Shown here in pieces: positions 59,014 through 64,000 of a DNA stretch of 64,000 nt. This DNA comes from Nocardia ninae NBRC 108245. Its GTDB lineage: Bacteria > Actinomycetota > Actinomycetes > Mycobacteriales > Mycobacteriaceae. The DNA is taken from NCBI RefSeq assembly GCF_007990755.1, contig NZ_BJXA01000015.1, positions 62,001 through 126,000 on the forward strand. The letters run 5' to 3'. Positions within the stretch are counted from its first letter, which is position 1; each line of letters starts with the position of its first letter. Made by a program: the position numbers and the translations under genes. Under the pieces are notes generated by a model that worked only from the letters and a program-made list of their open reading frames with translations, was not told where the DNA came from and made no database searches.

Positions 59014-59057
59014 GGGGAAATGCGGACGACTACATGGCCTGGGATATAAGTCACCAC
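59004..59057 (-). CDS. Possible leader peptide of the MFS attenuator
   Basis: 17 codons from GTG 59057 (or GTG 59054): V-V-T-Y-I-P-G-H-V-V-V-R-I-S-P-T-F, stop TGA. GAG directly precedes it but a good Shine-Dalgarno sequence is lacking, so it may be leaderless or weakly translated. Support comes from its position over hairpin 1 rather than from codon statistics. ATG-TAG near 59034 is another minimal start-stop frame in the same leader. Confidence 0.35.
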   Translation of the reverse strand: MVTYIPGHVVVRISPTF

Positions 59058-59231
59058 CTCGAATCCGCTACAGAAGGAACAGAAAGTCTTAGCTGCCGCC
59101 GAAGGGTCTTCGGGACAGGATCTCATCCACGGTACGACAGACAGCGGTCCCTACGCACGTCATAGTGGTGTCCGCCACCATCTGGCTCAACCAGGGAACG
59201 GTACTGCCGCCCCCGAACGGTTGACCGGGAT

Positions 59232-61223
59232 CTAGACGACCTTGGCGTCGATCAGCAGGTTCCAGATCTCACCCTGGTCGACGACCTCGACACCGAGCTT
59301 CTCCGCCTTGGTCAGCTTGCTCTCGCCGACTCCCGCGCCGGTGATCAGCATGTCGGTGCTCGCCGACACCGAGGACGCCGCCGTCGCTCCCGCCTTCTCA
59401 CACAGGCGCTGGAACGTTGGGCGAGCGACCTTTTCGCCGGACCGCGGGTCGCTGATGGCACCGGTGATCACCACCGTCTTGCCGGCCAGCGGTGCGCCGG
59501 CCGCGATGACCGGCGGCAGGTCCTCCTCGCGCACGTCCAGCGAGACGCCCGCCTGTCGGAGCCGCTCCAGTTCCGGGCGCAGGCGAGTGAGATGCACGAC
59601 CAGGGAGGCGGCGACCTTCGGTCCGATGTCCTCCACCGCGACGAGCCGTTCCTCGCCCGCGTCGGCGACCTCCTCGAGGGAGCCGAAGCCCGCGCGGGCC
59701 AGGCGCGCGGCGGTGCCGTCGGAGGCCATCGGGATCGCCAGGCCGATCAGCGCGCGGCGCAGGCCGACCTGTCGGCTGGCATCGATGGATTCGATCATGC
59801 GCGCGGCCGAGACCTCGCCGATGCGATCGAACTCGAGCAGGCGCTCCTTGGTCAGCGTGTAGAAGTCCGCGGGACTCTCCAGGATCCCCGCCTCGGCGAG
59901 GCGTTCGATCCACTTCTGCCCGATGGCGTCGATGTCGGCCGCTGCCCGCGAGGCCCAGTGGATCAACCTGCGCACCGTCTGCGCGGGACAGGAGACGTTG
60001 GTGCAGAACAGCTCCCGGCTGTTGCCCTGCTCGGTCACCGGCTGCTCGCAGGAGGGGCAGACCGTGGGCGGCACGATCTCCTGCTCCTCGCCGGTGCGTT
60101 TGGAAGCGTCGAGCACGCCCGCCACGAACGGGATCACGTCGCCCGCGCGGCGCACCAATACCGTGTCACCGACCTTGATGTCGCGGGCGCGGATCACCTC
60201 TTGGTTGGCCAACGTGGCCTTCGTGACCGTCGTGCCGCCGACGAACACCGGCTCCAGCCACGCGACCGGGACGATCTTGCCGGTCTTGCCGACGTCCCAG
60301 ATCACCTCGCGCAGCAACGTGGTCTTCTCCTCGGCGGCGAACTTGAACGCGAGCGCGCCACGCGGGGAGTTCGACCGAGTTCCGGCCGCCGCGTAGGCCT
60401 CTCGGTCGGCCAGTCGCAGTACCGCGCCGTCGAGGTCGTAGTCCAGATCGTTGCGGCCCTGCTCGACCGCGGTGATCGCCGCCTGCGCCTGCTCGGCGTC
60501 GGCGCAGTGCCGCATCTGCGCGCCGGCGATGCCCAGCGCGCGTAACCCCTCCTCGAGGTCGACTGCAGCGCCGCCGTCGGAGGTGTCCAGGTCGAAGCCG
60601 AAGAACCGCAGGCGGCGTTCGGCGACCGTGGTTGGGTCCTTCGCGCGCAGCGTGCCCGCCGCGGCGTTGCGTGGGTTGATCAGCGGCTTGTCCGGATGCG
60701 CGGTGTTGTATGCGACGAAGGTCGAACGCAGCATCACCGCCTCGCCGCGCACCTCGACCCGGCCCGGCACGTCGATCCGCTCCGGAATACCGTCGACCAA
60801 CGCGCGGACCAGCATGGTCACGTCGTCACCGGTGGTGCCGTCACCGCGGGTCACTGCCCGCGCCAGCCGCCCGTCCTCGAAGACCAGGGCCAGCGACAAG
60901 CCGTCGAGCTTCGGCATCACCACCACCGACTGACCGGGGAATCGGTCGAAGAACGCCGCCACCTGCTCGGGCTTGGTCGCCTTCTCCAGTGACAGCATGG
61001 GCCGCGAATGCCGGATCGGGGCGTGCAGCACCGCGGGCGCGCCGACCTGCTCCAGCGGATTCGGGTCCGGCGTGAGCTCGGGGTTCGCCTCGATCAGGCC
61101 GCGTAGCTCGTCCTCGATCGCGTCGTACTCGGCGTCCGCGACCAGCGGCGACCCCTGGTAATAGGCATCGCGCAGCGCCACAATGCGATCCGCGAGCTCT
61201 TGGATACGTTCACCGATTTCCAC
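59232..61223 (-). CDS. ligA: NAD-dependent DNA ligase
   Basis: 663 aa from GTG 61223. Domains in order: Ia NAD-binding segment (1-70), adenylation domain with active-site Lys105 in KLDG and ATRGDGTTGDDVT-like VTRGDGTTGDDVT, RGEAVM, NPRNAAAGTLRAKDPT and FKFAAEE; OB fold; Zn-finger with CPSCEQPV...LFCTNVSCPAQ; HhH domain near 440-580; BRCT near 585-663. It joins nicks in replication and repair. Length is somewhat below the about 690 residues of typical actinobacterial LigA, and KLDGLSLAL differs from the common K(I/L)DG(L/V)A, so it may be a second LigA-type paralogue. Confidence 0.95.
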   Translation of the reverse strand: MEIGERIQELADRIVALRDAYYQGSPLVADAEYDAIEDELRGLIEANPELTPDPNPLEQVGAPAVLHAPIRHSRPMLSLEKATKPEQVAAFFDRFPGQSVVVMPKLDGLSLALVFEDGRLARAVTRGDGTTGDDVTMLVRALVDGIPERIDVPGRVEVRGEAVMLRSTFVAYNTAHPDKPLINPRNAAAGTLRAKDPTTVAERRLRFFGFDLDTSDGGAAVDLEEGLRALGIAGAQMRHCADAEQAQAAITAVEQGRNDLDYDLDGAVLRLADREAYAAAGTRSNSPRGALAFKFAAEEKTTLLREVIWDVGKTGKIVPVAWLEPVFVGGTTVTKATLANQEVIRARDIKVGDTVLVRRAGDVIPFVAGVLDASKRTGEEQEIVPPTVCPSCEQPVTEQGNSRELFCTNVSCPAQTVRRLIHWASRAAADIDAIGQKWIERLAEAGILESPADFYTLTKERLLEFDRIGEVSAARMIESIDASRQVGLRRALIGLAIPMASDGTAARLARAGFGSLEEVADAGEERLVAVEDIGPKVAASLVVHLTRLRPELERLRQAGVSLDVREEDLPPVIAAGAPLAGKTVVITGAISDPRSGEKVARPTFQRLCEKAGATAASSVSASTDMLITGAGVGESKLTKAEKLGVEVVDQGEIWNLLIDAKVV

Positions 61224-61343
61224 AGTCCCTGACGCTACCGATACCTACCGACAACCGCGCGAACGACGCCACCCGGCGCGCTCGATCCGGGTCGGGCAGG
61301 GTCGAGGACAACGGCCCGGCACCGCCCACGGCAGAATGGTGCG

Positions 61344-64000
61344 GTGCAGATCGGGATGCTTGGACCGCTCGAGATCCGAGAAGAAGATGGCGGATTGATC
61401 GAGATACCAGGTGCTCGATTGCGGACGCTGGTGGTTGCCCTCGCGCTCGAACCCGGGCGCGTGGTTCCGAAGTCGACCCTGGTCGACTGGATTTGGGGTG
61501 AGCAACTGCCCGCCGACGCGGCGAATTCCTTGCAGGCGTTGGTGTCCCGGCTGCGGCGGGTGCTGCCGGAGGGGGCGCTCGACGGCCAGGCGGGCGGTTA
61601 CCGATTGGCGGTGGAGCCGCGCGCTGTCGACGCGATCCGGTTCGAACAGCTGCTCGACCAAGCTCGCGGCGCTGAGGACGCGCACCAGGCCAAGCTGTTG
61701 CGGGAGGCGCTCGGGCTGTGGCGTGGTGCGCCGATACAGGACGTCGGCGTGCAGGATAGCGGCGCGGCCGACGCGGTGGTGACGCGCCTGGAAGGGCTGC
61801 GTCTCGCCGCGCTGGAGGACTGCTACGAAGCGGAGATCCGACTCGGTCGGGGTAGCGAACTGATCAGCGAGCTCACCGAACTGTTCGCCCGGTATCCGGT
61901 GCGAGAAAGGCTGGTCGCCGCGTTGATGCGTGCCCTCGGTGCCGCAGGCCGCAGCAACGAGGCTCTCGGCGTATACCAGCGGGCACGGGAAACCCTCGCC
62001 GACGAACTGGGCGTCGACCCGTCAGCGGAGCTCGCCGCACTGCACGTCGCGCTGTTGCGCGGCGAGTTCGGCGCACAGGACCACGACCGCAAGACGAACC
62101 TGCGGGCCGAATTGACCACCTTCGTCGGCAAATACGGCGACGTCGCCGCGGTGCGCGAACTCGTCGCGCAACACCGGCTCACCACGTTGACCGGTCCGGG
62201 CGGCTCCGGAAAAACCCGGCTGGCTTTGGAAACCGCGCGGACGCTGCTCGACGATCTGCCGGAAGGCGCCTGGCTGGTGGAACTGGCGTCCGTCGGCGCG
62301 AATGGTGATGTGGCGCAATCGGCGCTCGCCGCACTCGGACTCCGGGACGCGCTGCTCGGCGGCGCACCGGACGCGGAACCGATAGACCGGCTGATCGCCG
62401 CGATCCGCGAGCGCGAAACGCTGTTGATCCTGGACAACTGTGAGCACCTGATCGAGTCCGCGGCGGCGTTCGCCCACCGGATGCTCGGCGAGTGTCGCCG
62501 GCTGCGCATCCTGGCGACGAGCAGGGAACCGCTCGGCATCACCGGCGAGGCGCTATGGCAGGTCGTGCCGCTGGCGCTGCCCGCCGAGGACGCGGATCCC
62601 GGTGCGATCGAGTCCTCCTCGGCGGTTCAGCTGCTGCGCGACCGGGCCGGTGCAGTGCGGACAGATTTCGCGGCCGACGCGAACGCATTGGCGACCATGG
62701 CGCGCGTCTGCCGCGCGCTGGACGGAATTCCGCTGGCGATCGAGCTGGCCGCGGCGCGATTGCGCACCATGTCCCTCGATCAGCTCGCCAACCGCCTCGA
62801 CGATCGGTTCCGCCTGCTGACCGGCGGCAGTCGCACCGCGCTGCCGCACCATCGGACGTTGCGTGCGGTGGTCGACTGGAGCTGGGAGCTGCTCACCGAC
62901 GCCGAACGGTTGGTGCTGCGCAGGCTTGCGGTTTTCGCCGGCGGCGCGAGTCTGGAAGCGGCCGAACAGGTTTGCGCGGGCGAGGAGGCGGTCGAGCGGT
63001 GGGAGGTGCTCGATCTGCTCACCGCGCTGACCGAGAAATCGCTGCTGGTCGTCGCCGGGGACAGCGGCCCGCGCTATCGGATGCTCGACACGATCAAGCA
63101 GTACGCCACGGACCGGCTGGTGGAGTCGGGGGAGGCGGACGCGGCGCGCCACGCGCATCTCGCGTACTTCACCGGGCTCGCCGACACCGCCGAGTCACAT
63201 CTGCGCCGCGCCGAGCAGTTGACGTGGCTGGCCACGCTCGAGGTCGAGCACGACAACCTCGCTGTCGCGATGCGGGGTGCGCTCGCGGCAGGCGACGCGG
63301 CCGGGGCGATGCGGCTCGCGGCGGCGGCAGGCTGGTACTGGTGGCTCAGCGGGCACAAGGCCGAGGGCATGGAGCTGATCGCCGCCGCCGCCGACCTACC
63401 GGGCGAGGTGGACGATGCGACCAGGGCGATGGTGTACGCGCTGGTCGTGCACTTCATGAGCTCGGGGCCGAGTGACGATAGCCAGGTGGAGGAATGGATC
63501 CACAAGGCGTATCGATTCAGTCGGAACAGTCAGGCCCACAACCCGTTGCTGCGGTTCGTGGACGCGCTGGAACACATGCTGCACGGGCCGGATTCGCTGC
63601 TGCCCGCGTTCGAGCCGCTGATCACCGATGACGATCCCTGGGTGCGGGCGCTGGCCCGGCTGCAACTGGGCAAGATGCGGATCGTGCTCGGTCACCAGGG
63701 GCGAGAGGCGGACGTCTACCTCGAGACCGCCCTGGCCGAGTTCCGAGCCATCGGCGAGCGCTGGGGCATGTCGTTCGCGCTGACCGAGCTCGCGAATCGG
63801 ATCGCCATGCGCGGCGAATTCGCCGGTGCGTGTGCGCATCTCGATCAAGCGATCGCGGTGGTCACCGAGGTCGGGGCGATCGAGGACGTGCTGCTGATGC
63901 GGGCGCGGCAGGCCCAGTTCTACTGGCTCCTAGGGGATGCGGAGGCGAGCGCGGCCGCGATGACCGAGGCGCAGCGGTACGCGGATCAGTCCGCCTGGCC
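61344..64000 (+). CDS. AfsR/SARP-type regulator with ATPase and TPR region, 3' end outside window
   Basis: 885 complete codons from GTG 61344, open to the window end. Domains: OmpR-like winged helix (1-95: LGPLEIR, LVVALALEPGRVVPKSTLVDWIWG, LQALVSRLRRVL), bacterial transcriptional activation domain (96-245: LWRGAPIQDV, ELISELTELFARYPVRERL, ALGVYQRARETLADELGVDPSAELAALH), then an ATPase with Walker A GPGGSGKT (284-291), LLILDNCEHLI (Walker B) and a GIPLAIELAAARL block, and a helical repeat region from about 560. Such proteins activate secondary-metabolite or stress genes. It is divergent from ligA; the target is unknown. Confidence 0.92.
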   Translation, partial: MQIGMLGPLEIREEDGGLIEIPGARLRTLVVALALEPGRVVPKSTLVDWIWGEQLPADAANSLQALVSRLRRVLPEGALDGQAGGYRLAVEPRAVDAIRFEQLLDQARGAEDAHQAKLLREALGLWRGAPIQDVGVQDSGAADAVVTRLEGLRLAALEDCYEAEIRLGRGSELISELTELFARYPVRERLVAALMRALGAAGRSNEALGVYQRARETLADELGVDPSAELAALHVALLRGEFGAQDHDRKTNLRAELTTFVGKYGDVAAVRELVAQHRLTTLTGPGGSGKTRLALETARTLLDDLPEGAWLVELASVGANGDVAQSALAALGLRDALLGGAPDAEPIDRLIAAIRERETLLILDNCEHLIESAAAFAHRMLGECRRLRILATSREPLGITGEALWQVVPLALPAEDADPGAIESSSAVQLLRDRAGAVRTDFAADANALATMARVCRALDGIPLAIELAAARLRTMSLDQLANRLDDRFRLLTGGSRTALPHHRTLRAVVDWSWELLTDAERLVLRRLAVFAGGASLEAAEQVCAGEEAVERWEVLDLLTALTEKSLLVVAGDSGPRYRMLDTIKQYATDRLVESGEADAARHAHLAYFTGLADTAESHLRRAEQLTWLATLEVEHDNLAVAMRGALAAGDAAGAMRLAAAAGWYWWLSGHKAEGMELIAAAADLPGEVDDATRAMVYALVVHFMSSGPSDDSQVEEWIHKAYRFSRNSQAHNPLLRFVDALEHMLHGPDSLLPAFEPLITDDDPWVRALARLQLGKMRIVLGHQGREADVYLETALAEFRAIGERWGMSFALTELANRIAMRGEFAGACAHLDQAIAVVTEVGAIEDVLLMRARQAQFYWLLGDAEASAAAMTEAQRYADQSAW

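Overview
The window is high-GC DNA from an actinomycete. Frequent GTG/TTG starts, MmpL-type transporters, a DUF2993/LmeA-type lipoprotein, a DUF3558-like lipoprotein, an F420-type nitroreductase and an AfsR/SARP-type regulator suggest a mycolic-acid bacterium such as Nocardia or a close relative. The genus is inference. It reads as accessory chromosome: many regulators next to the enzymes or pumps they probably control, several exporters, secreted proteins of unknown role, decayed genes and dispersed intergenic repeats. No rRNA, tRNA or CRISPR array was seen.

Layout. 1-5.7 kb: the start of an L,D-transpeptidase gene with an apparent ATT start, a secreted lipase followed by an unusual in-frame repeat, an LmeA-like protein, an SDR, and a GlcG/HbpS protein plus SDR pair divergent from a TetR regulator. 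5.9-9.5 kb: small hypothetical proteins. 9.5-14.3 kb: a two-component system divergent from a penicillin-binding-type serine hydrolase and a DoxX-like membrane protein, with a duplicated intergenic segment carrying the same 16-bp palindrome twice. 14.5-24 kb: the most interesting block, a tightly overlapping PadR / sulfatase / MFS / formylglycine-generating enzyme / carotenoid-oxygenase operon flanked by a second MFS pump and a DUF6790-like / FAD-monooxygenase pair. 24-38 kb: membrane and lipoproteins, three decayed genes (IS110-type transposase, integrase-helper-like protein, P450 tail), a haloalkane-dehalogenase homologue, a TetX-like monooxygenase, a P450, a uracil-DNA-glycosylase-like protein and a nucleotidyltransferase.

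37.5-44 kb: two secreted glycine-rich proteins, a TIMP/netrin-like secreted protein and an MmpL transporter. 44-50 kb: small enzymes (RibD-like reductase, glyoxalase-fold proteins, F420-type nitroreductase, DUF1801, DUF5958) and a HEAT-repeat protein. 50-57.3 kb: AraC regulator with a Baeyer-Villiger monooxygenase, MarR regulator divergent from an MmpL pump, TspO, LysR and DUF6506. 57.3-64 kb: an MFS drug pump preceded by what looks like a ribosome-controlled transcription attenuator, NAD-dependent DNA ligase, and an AfsR-like regulator running off the window.

The best candidate for an undescribed system is the sulfatase operon. Transporter, sulfatase, the enzyme that matures the sulfatase active site, and a non-heme iron C=C-cleaving dioxygenase are translationally coupled behind a PadR repressor. 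This fits uptake, desulfation and oxidative cleavage of a sulfated aromatic or apocarotenoid compound. The motifs and overlaps are visible in the sequence; the substrate is inferred.
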